A DNA stretch of 64,000 nt from Isochrysis galbana (taxonomy: Eukaryota; Haptophyta; Isochrysidales; Isochrysidaceae). Under the pieces are notes generated by a model. That model worked only from the letters and a program-made list of their open reading frames with translations. It was not told the DNA's origin and made no database searches. Each line of letters begins with the position of its first letter. The stretch's first letter is position 1. The stretch is taken from NCBI GenBank assembly GCA_018136815.1, contig CM030937.1, positions 5,756,526 through 5,820,525 on the forward strand. Direction: 5' to 3'. Both the position numbers and the translations under genes were made by a program. Below are positions 32,760 through 42,203 of the stretch, in pieces.

Positions 32760-34560
32760 ATGAGCAATGAGCCGGTCGCGCCCGGGGCGTTCGAGGACGC
32801 AAAACCCGAAGGCGGACTGGCCTGGGCCCACGCCTTTGCGCTACATGCGCATGCGAGGGCTGCAGCAGGAGCAGCCAGGGTGGAGCATCGCGCGGCAGAG
32901 TTCACAAACGCAGCTGTGATACTCTACCGCGCGATCCTCTGTCTATCAACCTCAGGAGGAGTCAGCGCTCGCAGCGGCGAGGAACGTTCTTCCCCTGCGG
33001 AGAAGGCCTGCGCGCTACGCATCGAGCGAGCGTGCAAGGCCCATCTGCAGGCTCGGAGGCAAGCAGAGCGACGCATGGCGAGGTGGGTTGGCTCAGATGA
33101 GGCGCACCTTGCAGCGGCGAGGGAGGCACTGCAACTCGTGCTTCAGGCAGAGCGAAAGCCCTTTCATTTGGCTGGCGGCGATGGCGGCGGCAGCGGCGGC
33201 GGTTTTGGTGGTGGTGGTGGCGGCGGCGGCAGCGATCATCCGCCACAAGGCGATGAGACCAATGCATCCGATGATACGGCTCGGCTCCTCGCCTTTGCGG
33301 CAGGTCTCCACCCGCGGCTTGGCGCAGCTAGTGCCGTGCAGGCACTTACAGGCCTGGACACGCCATTGCGGTATATCGCCGCATACGTGCGATGCCAGTG
33401 CCCTCCCTCACCAGTAGGAGTATCGGAGCTCCGCAGGCTGCGGCGGCTAGTTTGGGAGCAACATTTAGAGCTACATCATCTACGAACAACAATAAATACG
33501 GCCAAGGTTGAGATGGCCGCGGCGCACCGCAGCGCAAAACAGGCGGAACGGCGCGCAAAGCACGAGGCTGAGGCGGCGCTCTCGCTGCGGCTAGAGAATG
33601 ATTGCAACCGCGCCGCCTTGACGGGCGAGCTCGCCCAAAGCGAGTCGGCTTTGGCGAGCGAGCAACAGCAAACAAGCCGCGCGCTTGCTTCATCAGAGGA
33701 GGTGTTGAAGGAGGCGAGGGCGGCCGCTCGAGCGGCCAAGGCGGAGGCGAAGGCAGCAAAGGCGGAGGCCAAGATGGCGGCCGTGGAGGCCGAGCATCGG
33801 CGGCGGCGTGCGGAGAACGAGGCGGCGGCGATCATCGGCTCGATCCGCGACGAGCACCGCCGCGACCGCCGAGATGACAAGCAGAGGTATCTCGAGATGG
33901 AGGAGGAGGCGCTGCAGCTGCACGGGCGTGTGGCGCAGCTGGAGGATCAGCTCGCCGCACTGCGTAGCTCGCGTATCGGCGGACTGAAGAGAGAGCTAGA
34001 GGAGAAGGATGCCCTGGTAAAAGATCTCCGGCGGCGACAAAGTACTCCGAATTCAAGTCCATGTCGAACGCGGATTTGAAAGACCAGCTCAAGATCCTCA
34101 AGCTGCTTCACGAGCGCGACGTCAAGCAGACGAATCTCGCCAATCGCAAGGCTTTTATCGTCCGCCTGCAGGCGCTCTTGTTCAGCGAGTTCGGCACCTC
34201 CGCCAACGACTTGGCAGATGGCGACGACGGCTACGAGGGACGAGGCGTACGCCGGCGTAAGGCAACGCGACGCAAGGGTATGGGCAAGCTAATCAAGTAC
34301 CTGCGCTATGAATGGTATGAAAAAGAGGAGTTCGAGATCGACTGCCTCCTCGACGAGATGGTGGCCGACGGCGGTGAGGTGCCTGGGCGGAGAAATGTCC
34401 CCGCAGGAACCAAACTTTATCTTGTTTTGTGGAAAGGCTTCCCGCCGGACATTGCAACATGGGAGGTGAGCCGCATCCGCCACTGAGCCTCTCCCAGCCC
34501 GTGCACAAGCTCCCCACTCTATATTTGTGCGCGCTACGTCTTCAGGAAGCCAATAATCTG
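32760..34560 (+). pseudogene. Coiled-coil protein with C-terminal chromodomain, frameshifted and truncated
   Basis: From ATG 32760 ('MSNEPVAPGAFEDAKPEG') the frame gives a helical N-terminal region that could be MIT-like, a glycine linker, and a long alanine/arginine/glutamate coiled coil, to a stop at 34079. The coil plainly continues in another frame from ~34045 ('KYSEFKSMSNADLKDQLK') to 'LYLVLWKGFPPDIATWE' at 34465. The latter matches the core of a chromodomain, which reads methyl-lysine histone marks. One base of indel near 34040 would join them; a micro-intron is the alternative. A GT-AG intron (34466-34544) then leads to 'EANNLP', as expected after TWE, and the exon runs straight into LINE sequence at ~34558. 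The gene is therefore either broken by the LINE or chimaeric. Its cellular role is unknown. Confidence 0.6.
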
Positions 34561-35747
34561 CCGACCGATGCCCGCTTGGGCTGTTCTCGCCGAGTCGGTT
34601 TCGTACGCGAATAATAGAGCTTTACACAGAACGGTGTATCTTTCTATTACTATTATCAGTATTGATTCTTCCGAGAAGTCTATGTTGTCATAATGTATTC
34701 TATAGAAGTCCGTTATGATATACCTCCACGCTATCATATATAGAGTGTACAGCGCTTTCGGGGCGTCGCCCTTCGGGTATATGAAAAGGTTGTCTATGAT
34801 GGTGTCTTCCCTGCTCCTTTCATTCAGCTTTGGGTGTGAATCTCGCGATTTTATTCAGCGCGTCAAGTATTCTGGTTATCCCTGTGCATTCACCTAGGTG
34901 CGTCGAGGATTCGTTCGCCGCTCTGCATATGCGGCACGTGCTTGCTCTATCGGGGAATCGATTGTATGTGCCCACTCGTCTATGTGTTATGTGTTTGAAG
35001 TGTAAGTGTGTGTCACGCGCCGTCGCCATAGGGGATGTGTATAGCTTTGCTAGATGCGCCCATGTGTTTGCTGGTATTTGGAGTTTCTCCTCCCATTTGG
35101 TTGGCCGCGCGAGGCGTTTGCGCTTGCGGCTTGCCTTCTGGAGGGCTGCGGTAAGATGTGCTACTCCCGTGCCGTCGAGTGGCGTCTTGCCGTCTAGAGT
35201 GTTTTCGTCGGCTAGTGGGTACTCAAGTCTCTTGTTGGATTTGTATCCTTCTTTCTCCCCATCGCGCTGGCGGGGATAGGTCGAGGTTCGATGGGGCGTT
35301 AGTTCTCTTTCCGATAATCGGCGTGCCAATGTACGAGAGTTCCGCCTCGTACCATGTGCCTTTGTTTTTTATGTAGTATTCGCCATCTTGTGTTATGTGC
35401 AGTTCTGGGGGCGGTTCCGTCGGGTCTATTTGTTCTCTAGCGTCCCGTCCAGGTGGTGTATCCCCCCTCGTCTTTGTATTCTCTAGTGACGACATTGTCG
35501 ATTTTGCATGACTTACTAGCGTGTCCCATGATGCTAAAAATTTGTCCCTTGGGATATATTCTCCCTTAAATTGTATATAAGTGTCGTTGCTTCTTAGGTA
35601 TTGCGCGCATTCTTCCACGCTGCTGTAAGGCGTAGTCGCCTCGAAGTCTTTGAACACGTTATGGATGGCGTTGCATTCAAGTTTGTTCCATAGTTTTGCC
35701 CATGAGGGGTTGAGTTTGGGTCCCGGATGGGTCAGGCTGCCCCACAT
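34558..35747 (-). mobile_element. LINE-like element, second copy, decayed
   Basis: Homologous to 22791-24206, including 'STCRICRAANESSTHLGEC' and 'AWRYIITDFYRIHYDN', but split over three frames (35223-35747, 34820-35329 and 34534-34737), so it has at least two frameshifts. The 5' side begins near 'NPSWAKLWNKLECNAIHN', a stretch diverged in copy 1. The 3' end is lost at 'AGIGRQ', about 45 codons before the natural stop. Loss of the 3' end is unusual for LINEs and suggests later recombination or deletion. Confidence 0.75.
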
Positions 35748-35814
35748 GGGTTGGGAGAGTAAGGGTGTGAATAGGTTTGGTTTGGAGCTATTATATTTGA
35801 ACCTAATAGTGCCC

Positions 35815-35935
35815 TTCGGCTATCTAGATGGATATAGATAGTGCCCTTCGGCTATCTAGATAGATAAAGATAGTTGCCCTTCGCAACCTATTATCAGCAT
35901 TATCAGTATTATCAGTATTATCTAGATAGTTGGTT
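35815..35935. repeat. 'tatctagatagata' repeat cluster
   Basis: Repeated 'cttcggctatctagat', 'gatagtgccc' and 'attatcagt' units. A related cluster in inverted arrangement lies at 36530-36635 ('aactatctagatagata'). Together they bracket the module copy and hAT relic between them, so they may be the ends of one decayed element. Confidence 0.5.
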
Positions 35936-35954
35936 GTATGTATGGTTGTACGTA

Positions 35955-36081
35955 GCCGTTAGAGTTATTTTGTACTGCCGTATCACTTAAGTGCTGCGGC
36001 CCACATGACCTCTGCCCTTGGCGCGGCAGGCGCTTGGCTTGTTCGGTGTGTGTGGCTAGGCGTGTGCTAGCTTGCAATGAA
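35955..36081 (-). promoter_or_regulatory. Upstream module copy E, diverged, minus strand
   Basis: The reverse complement reads 'gctagcacacgcctagccac', then 'accgaacaagcc', 'gcagcacttaagtgatac' and 'caaaataactctaacg'. These are in the same order as in copies A and B. It has more substitutions and several indels. It points at the decayed LINE copy on the minus strand rather than at a cellular gene. This supports a mobile origin for the module. Confidence 0.5.
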
Positions 36082-36158
36082 CTCAAGAATGACACTGTGG
36101 ATTTTAACGGTAGCCCAATCTATCTATATCTATAGCGCCCGGCTGAAGAAAAAAAGAG

Positions 36159-36395
36159 GTGGAGAGGTGGAGGGCGAAAGCACCTGGCGCGCCGGAAGTC
36201 CTGCCAAACTTGGCTAAGATGGCTAGGCAATACCTCGGACGTCCAGCCTCGTCTGCGGGCGTCGAGCGCGCCTTCTCGAAAGTTGGGCCGCTGCTCCACG
36301 ACGATATGGCAAGGCAGGTCAATCAGATGACAGCCTCGAGCACGCTTTGCTTGCGGGGAAGAATTGTGAGTGAATGTGAGTATGTGAGTTGGTGA
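36159..36395 (+). pseudogene. hAT transposase dimerisation-domain relic
   Basis: A 78-codon open stretch reads 'APEVLPNLAKMARQYLGRPA' and then 'SSAGVERAFSKVG'. This is the conserved C-terminal block of hAT transposases (LP.LA..A..YL..PASSA..ERVFS..G). Nothing resembling the DDE core is found upstream, so only the end remains. Elements of this superfamily make 8 bp target duplications, as seen at the MITE at 3465. Confidence 0.75.
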
Positions 36396-36570
36396 GTGGT
36401 TGTTGGTTGTCCGTTCGCGCGTTCGCGCGCGCAGCGCGCTATAATTTTGCGGCGTCAGCGCAGTGCGTAGCCTGTCGTTGCGGCTTGGAAGGGCCTATTA
36501 ATTAATACCGTATTAGTAGGTTTCGCGCTTGCAACTATCTAGATAGATACAGATAGTGGCTCAGGGCTAT

Positions 36571-36993
36571 CTAGATAGATACAGATAGTGCCTTTTGAGG
36601 GGTAGATAGCCTAATATCTAGATAGTTGTCTAACATGTTCACAGCCTTATGGGAGAGTAGCCCTTCTCTACTCATTTTTAGGGGTGTGAGTTCTAGTTCG
36701 CGGATGTTGTTCAGCGCCTGCTTCCAGAACGCCGGAAGTTTGCTCGAGCCTGTTATGCCGTCGGTCAGTTTGCTCGTTGGGATCGACGATAGGACTGCCG
36801 TTCTTCCAAGATTTGAGCGGCTGAACCAAGCGTCCAGCACTTGTTTCCATTGCGCTTGACGCGCATCTAGGTAGTTCAGCACCCATTTTGCTGGTAGCGC
36901 CTTAACGTCCCAGGACGCAAGACGCGCCGTGAGTGCCCAACTTCGTCCCGCGACCGGGGGCGCCACGAGGCCGTTCGAGTCACCGCTCACCAA
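36571..36993 (-). pseudogene. Reverse-transcriptase-linked LINE fragment
   Basis: A minus-strand segment of ~140 codons. It includes 'AKWVLNYLDARQAQWKQVLD' and 'KLPAFWKQALNNIRELEL', the pattern seen in the linker between the thumb of non-LTR reverse transcriptases and the zinc-binding end. It may derive from the same family as 34558-35747. No catalytic motif is included. Confidence 0.5.
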
Positions 36994-37110
36994 ATGGATG
37001 CCGCTACGACGCTACGAGCACCAAAGTGCGGTATGCCGCCCTCACAGCCACGCCAATCGCGCCCGCCGCCCCCGCGCACTGCGTCGAAATCGGCCATCTT
37101 ATGGCCCCGG
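36925..37110 (-). repeat. Single unit related to the 52-53.5 kb satellite
   Basis: The stretches 'gagtgcccaacttcg', 'atgccgccctcacagccacg' and 'ccaatcgcgcccgccgcc' match the reverse complement of the ~204 bp satellite unit. It overlaps the ends of the transposase-like and LINE fragments, so the unit may originate from a transposon end. Confidence 0.6.
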
Positions 37111-37978
37111 CGAGTACTCCATGGACTCATCGTCATCGCTCACATCCGACTCGTCAAACTCCTCGGGGTCAGGGAGGACGGCGCCTTGATACTCGGCGAT
37201 GGCTGTGACCGGCAGGCCATCTGCATCCTGATAAAACAAAGGGATCGTGCGAGCAGCGCCCCAGCAGCGGTCGCGATGCGCATGGTCATAGGCCCACATG
37301 ACCGTGCGATCTCTTTTGCAGGCGACCGCGCCCACACGCGTGTCGTGGCGAGACACACCTTCGCGCTGTGCGCGTCGCTTGACTGCCGCAAAGAGAGTCT
37401 CGACGCCAGTACTCGTCGTGGGACAGCCGTCCAAGAGCTTCCGCATCGCTAGCGTCACCTTTTCGGCCGAGAACTTGCCGCCAAACACGAACTCAGCGGC
37501 GTGGTTCTCCAACGCAGGGATCTATCGCGGTGAAGGCGGCCGTAAGCATCTCGCAAACCAACCGTCGAGACTCCGGATCGGCGGCGAGCGACGACCGGAT
37601 TCTCTGCATGTCTATGGCCGCCCGACCGCCTCGAGTCTTCATTGACGGCGCCGAGCGCGGGAGCACGCGCTGGCCCTTGGCCTCGAGGAAAGTGTCGAGG
37701 CGCATCGTTCCCTCAATCACCGCGGACGGATCGGTGGCCGCCTCTCGGAGCCATCGAAGCGACTCGGGCCAGACGATGGGCAGCACGTCGAGGATGTGCT
37801 TGTCATCCCCCGGCTTCACGGCAGTGAGAGTAGGCCACACCCAGGCGTCAGAGATAATGGCAAGAGCGCTGGTCCTCTTTTGACGGAACGCGACTTTTGG
37901 GCGCACCCCGGAAGTGTTGCACCACACACGGCAGGTGGGGCAAAAGTTAGTGAAGACTAGCTCTACAGGCTTGGCCAT
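37099..37978 (-). pseudogene. Transposase-like gene with one frameshift
   Basis: Two minus-strand frames join into one protein of ~290 residues if one base is shifted near 37507, where '...FTAIDP' passes to 'ALENHAAEFVFGGKFSAEKV'. The N-terminus has a Cys-rich start ('NFCPTCRVWC'). The C-terminal part contains 'CPTTSTGVETLFAAVKRR', which resembles the PASSAGVERAFS block of hAT transposases at 36159. It ends in an acidic tail. I infer a remnant of a diverged hAT-like or other DNA transposase; I do not recognise it exactly. Confidence 0.5.
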
Positions 37979-37999
37979 GGGGAGAGCTAAGCATGTATG

Positions 38000-39412
38000 G
38001 GAGACAAAGATGAATTGGTTTAGTTGGTGGGAAGCCCAGATGTTTCAACCGCTAAGCTATCCTTGAGGCACAAAGGCCAGAGAGCAGAGAGAGTCCTACG
38101 AGAATGCATGGAAATCGTAGGACGCGGTCCTACAATGTAGGACGGAACCGGGTGACCGAGAAAGACATTAAAAACAACTGTTTTGGGGAATGAAAAAAAA
38201 CCGTAAAAACAGTGCAAAAACAAAAAACAAAAACAGTGGGGCCAAATGCCAAATGTAATATATATATATATATAACATACCGCAAGGGGGCCTCCCCCCC
38301 CCCCGCGCGGAACGCCTCCGCCTCCGCTCCTCTGCGTCCTACGCATACGACGTAGGCCGCCGCGCCGCCGCCGCCGCCCCCTCCCCTCCCCTCGGCCGAT
38401 GGCGAGCCGCTATCGGTGTTCAACCCCAAGCCCACGCACGCGTCGCGAGCGATCCGCGCGCGTAGTGGCCCCCGTGCACGCCGCGCTCGCGCGCGCCGCG
38501 CACGGGCGTCCCCCAGCCCCAGCCTCGCCCTCAAAAAGCAGTGGCAAATACGGAGGGCGTTTGAAAAACAGTGAAAAACACTGTTTTGGCCTCCGAAAAA
38601 AACCACAAGGTTCTGTAGGACGGGCTGGAAATGTTTTGTATAGACTATGTGTAGATTCTTTTTTGGAAATTCTTGGCAGGACGCTGGGAGGAGGTGGGGG
38701 GGGGGGGGCCTAGATGGGGGGCCTAGATGGGGGGGCCTGCAAATACAGCCAAATACATATGTATTTGGCCTCTGGCCAAATACAAATACGTATTTCCCAT
38801 CGGGGGGGGGGGGGGGGGGGCTCGCGGGGGGGGGGGGGGGCGGGGGGGGGCTGAGTTTGGTGGCGGTCCCCGGTCGGTCTCCCATCCCCACGCGCGTCCT
38901 TCCGCGAGGATTCTCTCTTCCCATGGGTCTATCTATTGATTCCTCGAGAAGGTTGGCTAGATCCAGATCGATCCCCTTGGGGAGGGGGGGGGTTGCGAGA
39001 GAGGGAGGATTCCGCTCGCTCCCCCCCGCGCGGGTGGAAGGTGCCCTCACTCTCTGCTCTCTCTCTCTCTCTCTCCCCCTCCCCCTCATCCACGCACACA
39101 CACACACCTCTCTCTCTCTCTCATCTCTTCTTTCTCTCGGCCTCCGGTCTCTCTGTCTCTCGGTGCTTTTCTCTCTCCCTCTCAATACCACCCACCCCTT
39201 CTCTCCCTGTGCTCATCAGCAAACTGGTGGAGCAGCCGGGCCAAAACATACATATCCAGGATCTAAAAGAAGTACTCCCACGGAGAGCAGTGAAAGAGAG
39301 GGGGGGGGCGCGAGTCGTGGGAGGAATCGTAGAGCGAGAGCGAGAGAGAGAGGGAGAGGAAGAGAGAGAGAGGAAGAGAGAGAGAGAGAGAGAGAGGAAG
39401 AGAGAGAGAGGA

Positions 39413-39503
<91 letters not shown>

Positions 39504-39504
39504 C

Positions 39505-39536
<32 letters not shown>

Positions 39537-39577
39537 GCGCCGGCAACCTCAGCCAGCTCTCTTGCTCTCACTCAGCA
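38000..39577. other. Low-complexity spacer with GA microsatellite
   Basis: No gene seen. 38150-38650 contains A-rich 'aaacagtg' repeats. 38690-38860 has G runs of 10-22 bases around 'ccaaatacatatgtatttgg'. 39050-39130 is CT-rich. 39330-39540 is a long GA array. The long frames through this stretch are made of RE/SL/P repeats and are not genes. Confidence 0.65.
39330..39536 (+). repeat. (GA)n microsatellite
   Basis: About 200 bp of nearly pure GA with occasional GG or CA changes. It ends ~40 bp before the ATG at 39578, so it forms the proximal promoter or 5' UTR of that gene. Its length is likely to vary between strains. Confidence 0.95.
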
Positions 39578-40123
39578 ATGGACCGCTCCAGTGCGGCGCA
39601 GTGGTACCGGCCGCTCAGAGCACACGCTCTCACCGCGCTGGTGATCACTGGACTGCCCTCCGCCGCTCTGCTCAGCTTCTCCTTTGCACAGATCTCTCAG
39701 CCTTTCTCATCAGCCGATGCGATGCTGCACAGCGTGCTGCAGCTCTCTCTGGCGGCCCTCGCATGCGCGTGGATCCTCTACCCTGCAGCGAAGCTTCACC
39801 TCGCTCGCACCTCGCCCGAACCATCGCTCGATGTGCTGCGCACCGCCACGCTCGCGGCTGCAGGCGGAGCGCTCGTTTGCGCGCTCGCCCTCGCCGCCTC
39901 CACTCCCGTGCTCGTCCTTGGTGCCTTTTCGTCGTGCTGCACCCTCCTCCTGATGCTAATTTGGAAGTGGGACTTCCTACTTGTGATGTACTCATCCGGC
40001 ATGTCGGCCTTGCTGCCCACCGGGGTCAATGTGCTCCTCTCGACGCCGCCAGCAGAGTGGCTGAAGGTGCGGGCACCTACAGCCTTCTGGGCGAAATCAA
40101 GCAGTAAGTTGCACGCGAGCTAG
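39578..40123 (+). CDS. Small multi-pass membrane protein
   Basis: From ATG 39578, 181 residues with about four hydrophobic segments: 'ALVITGLPSAALLSFSF', 'LQLSLAALACAWILY', 'ALVCALALAASTPVLVL' and 'LLLMLIWKWDFLLVMY'. No family recognised. The 3' end is uncertain. A perfect donor, gtaagt, sits at 40104 just before the stop, so the coding part may end there and continue. A phase 0 donor at 40067 would join it to the frame starting at 40166, making it the N-terminus of the next entry. Both options are open. Confidence 0.55.
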   Translation: MDRSSAAQWYRPLRAHALTALVITGLPSAALLSFSFAQISQPFSSADAMLHSVLQLSLAALACAWILYPAAKLHLARTSPEPSLDVLRTATLAAAGGALVCALALAASTPVLVLGAFSSCCTLLLMLIWKWDFLLVMYSSGMSALLPTGVNVLLSTPPAEWLKVRAPTAFWAKSSSKLHAS

Positions 40124-40165
40124 GGCGCCGAAATTCCACTCCCATCCCCTTGATTACCCACGCAG

Positions 40166-41800
40166 AACCCAATGCCCAAAAGGCACCTTCTGGCCTCATC
40201 CATGGAAGTCGCCGACCTCGCTCGCCGGCTGGCGCCGCTCCTGCTTCTACCACGTGAGTATCAGAGCGCCGCCCTCGACGTTCTCCCAGCTGAAACCAGG
40301 TGGCTGGTTGAGCGCACGCCAAAAGAGTCGCTTCCACCGCAGCTTAGCAAGCTCCTTCTCCCGTGGGGCGAAGAGCTGCTCGATACGCCACCCGCACCGG
40401 CCGAGGAAACCACTCCATCGGTGTCGGCGACCGAGGCGGCGGTCTCTGCCCATGCCAGCCAGCGGCTTGCGCCGGAGTTGCTCCTTGTGAGCGCTGCCTT
40501 TTCCCTTGCGCTCAAACGCATTCGTCCCGCCCTCGCTTCTTCATACGCCTCGGTCGCCGCCGCCGCAAGCTCTTCCATCGTTCGCGCCTTGAGCGTGTTC
40601 ACAGCCCCAGTGCGCCTGTCTGTTGCGAGCTGGGGCGTAGCAAAATCGTCGACGAAGACATTGTTTGCGACGACTGCGAAGGGAGTGAGTGAGCTGCTCC
40701 TACGTCTTGCAGCTTGGTTCGCCACCCGCACCCCTGCACAGGCAGACGATCCTCGCAGCCACACTTCTCACGGAGTCGATGACACGGCTGCCTCGGAAGC
40801 CGGCTTCCTACACAGTCTGGCAGCCAAGGCGTGGGCTATTGTCTGCGATGCATGGGAGGACCCGAAGGCCCAGATCACAGCATTGACGGACTGGGCGAGT
40901 CATCTGGCCGTCGTTGCTCCCTCGACGGTCCACACTTCTTTGAAGCAGCTGCAGCTTGGCGTGGCGAGTAAAGTGGACCGCGCCAAGGTCGGGATGCACC
41001 AAGCATGGAATGCTGCGATAACCTTACCACACGACGTGCTCGCGCGGGCATGGCGTCAGGTAGGCAAAACAACCCCGTCTCTTTTCTCCTCAATGAGCGC
41101 GGCGCTGTTTCGCGCCGGCGAAGCTGCTGTGAGCACCCGCGCCACTGTGATCCATCGCTCTGCAACGGTGAGGGCCACGGCGAAAACGGCGGCTGCCAAC
41201 TGTGTGTGCGCCGCCAAAGAGTGGGCGTGTGCGCCACTCATGCTCTCTCGCCGCTTGTTGCTAGTGGCGTCCTTGACACTCAATTCAGCGCATACACGAC
41301 TCAGATCGATCTGCTCTGAAGCTCGGTCGCGATATGCCGCCACTACAGCCGCGGTCTCCGCTGCTCCCTCCGCCGTCACATCGGTCGTGATAGGCGTACC
41401 CGTCGCAGCTGTGGCTTGGGGCAAGCGAGTCACGCGCCATTCCAATGAGCGCTTTACCTCGGCCTTCTCGGGCAGCACCAGCGGCGATCCGCCCCCAACT
41501 CCAAGGTGGGTCCAGGCCCGCGGAGCTCTGAATCGCAGCGCCAACAGCAACTTGCCAACTGAAGAGCCATCGCCCGGCCGACGTGGAGCTCGAGGAGAAC
41601 CGTCTCCAACGGCAAGCGCTCCATCGGTCCCTTCTATGGGCGACCTCTGGGCATCATCGCCGCCATCACAACGCGGATCGGCCTCCTCGGAAGTGGGCGC
41701 GTCCATCCCCCGGCGCTTGAGCGCGGCTCTGGGAGCATATCCGAAAAACTTGCCAGGTGGGCAATTAGTACGTGAGGCGATGGCCCGCTTCGCCGCTTGA
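40166..41800 (+). CDS. Alanine-rich helical protein, function unknown
   Basis: A long frame of ~540 residues with a first ATG at 40172 ('MPKRHLLASSMEVADLARR'). It is preceded directly by a cag acceptor at 40163-40165, so it is probably the second exon of the membrane protein gene at 39578. The middle (residues ~90-420) is a series of amphipathic helices rich in Ala, Ser, Thr and Val, with regularly spaced Trp and Lys/Arg. This is a texture seen in lipid-surface proteins, but no family is identifiable. The last ~100 residues are proline-, serine- and glycine-rich and disordered. Good codon content and length support it as real. Confidence 0.5.
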   Translation, partial: NPMPKRHLLASSMEVADLARRLAPLLLLPREYQSAALDVLPAETRWLVERTPKESLPPQLSKLLLPWGEELLDTPPAPAEETTPSVSATEAAVSAHASQRLAPELLLVSAAFSLALKRIRPALASSYASVAAAASSSIVRALSVFTAPVRLSVASWGVAKSSTKTLFATTAKGVSELLLRLAAWFATRTPAQADDPRSHTSHGVDDTAASEAGFLHSLAAKAWAIVCDAWEDPKAQITALTDWASHLAVVAPSTVHTSLKQLQLGVASKVDRAKVGMHQAWNAAITLPHDVLARAWRQVGKTTPSLFSSMSAALFRAGEAAVSTRATVIHRSATVRATAKTAAANCVCAAKEWACAPLMLSRRLLLVASLTLNSAHTRLRSICSEARSRYAATTAAVSAAPSAVTSVVIGVPVAAVAWGKRVTRHSNERFTSAFSGSTSGDPPPTPRWVQARGALNRSANSNLPTEEPSPGRRGARGEPSPTASAPSVPSMGDLWASSPPSQRGSASSEVGASIPRRLSAALGAYPKNLPGGQLVREAMARFAA

Positions 41801-41939
41801 GTTTACGGGCTAGCTTATCGAGCGTCTTACCAACATGTGCTTTTCTCCTCACATGCCAGTGGGACAGCGGTGAGCGAAGCGCGACTCTTGCCCGATTGGG
41901 TTCCTCATGCTTGCTGCACCCTTTTAGAGCTCCGAAGAC

Positions 41940-42203
41940 GTGCATGACCTACTTCATGTGGTCGACGTGACGGCTCTGTGCGATGTCCTGGGGTTGTGGC
42001 TTCTCATCTGCATTTTGAGCCTGGCACTTTCAGGCGTGTCGGGCGGACAGGCAACTCCATGGACGATGTATCACTTTGGTGGGTTCTGGGCCGCCGCCGA
42101 GACCATGTTAGCAGAGCCTCCCTTCTCTGACCGCGAGGCGTGCGAACGTGCGCTATGTTTGGGTGTTGTAACATTGAGCCCGCGCTCGACTCTTGGTGCT
42201 TGA
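41940..42203 (+). CDS. Possible short membrane exon, weak
   Basis: An open frame of ~87 codons with one strong hydrophobic stretch ('LGLWLLICILSLALSG'). It begins with GTG, has no good upstream ATG and follows a 'tttttag' that could be an acceptor. It might be a 3' exon of the preceding gene. Nothing identifies it. Confidence 0.22.
   Translation: MHDLLHVVDVTALCDVLGLWLLICILSLALSGVSGGQATPWTMYHFGGFWAAAETMLAEPPFSDREACERALCLGVVTLSPRSTLGA

Noticed and set aside
38130-40107. Long frames through the GA/CT array on both strands
   Set aside because: They read as RE, SL or P repeats created by microsatellites; no ordinary protein composition outside the gene that starts at 39578.
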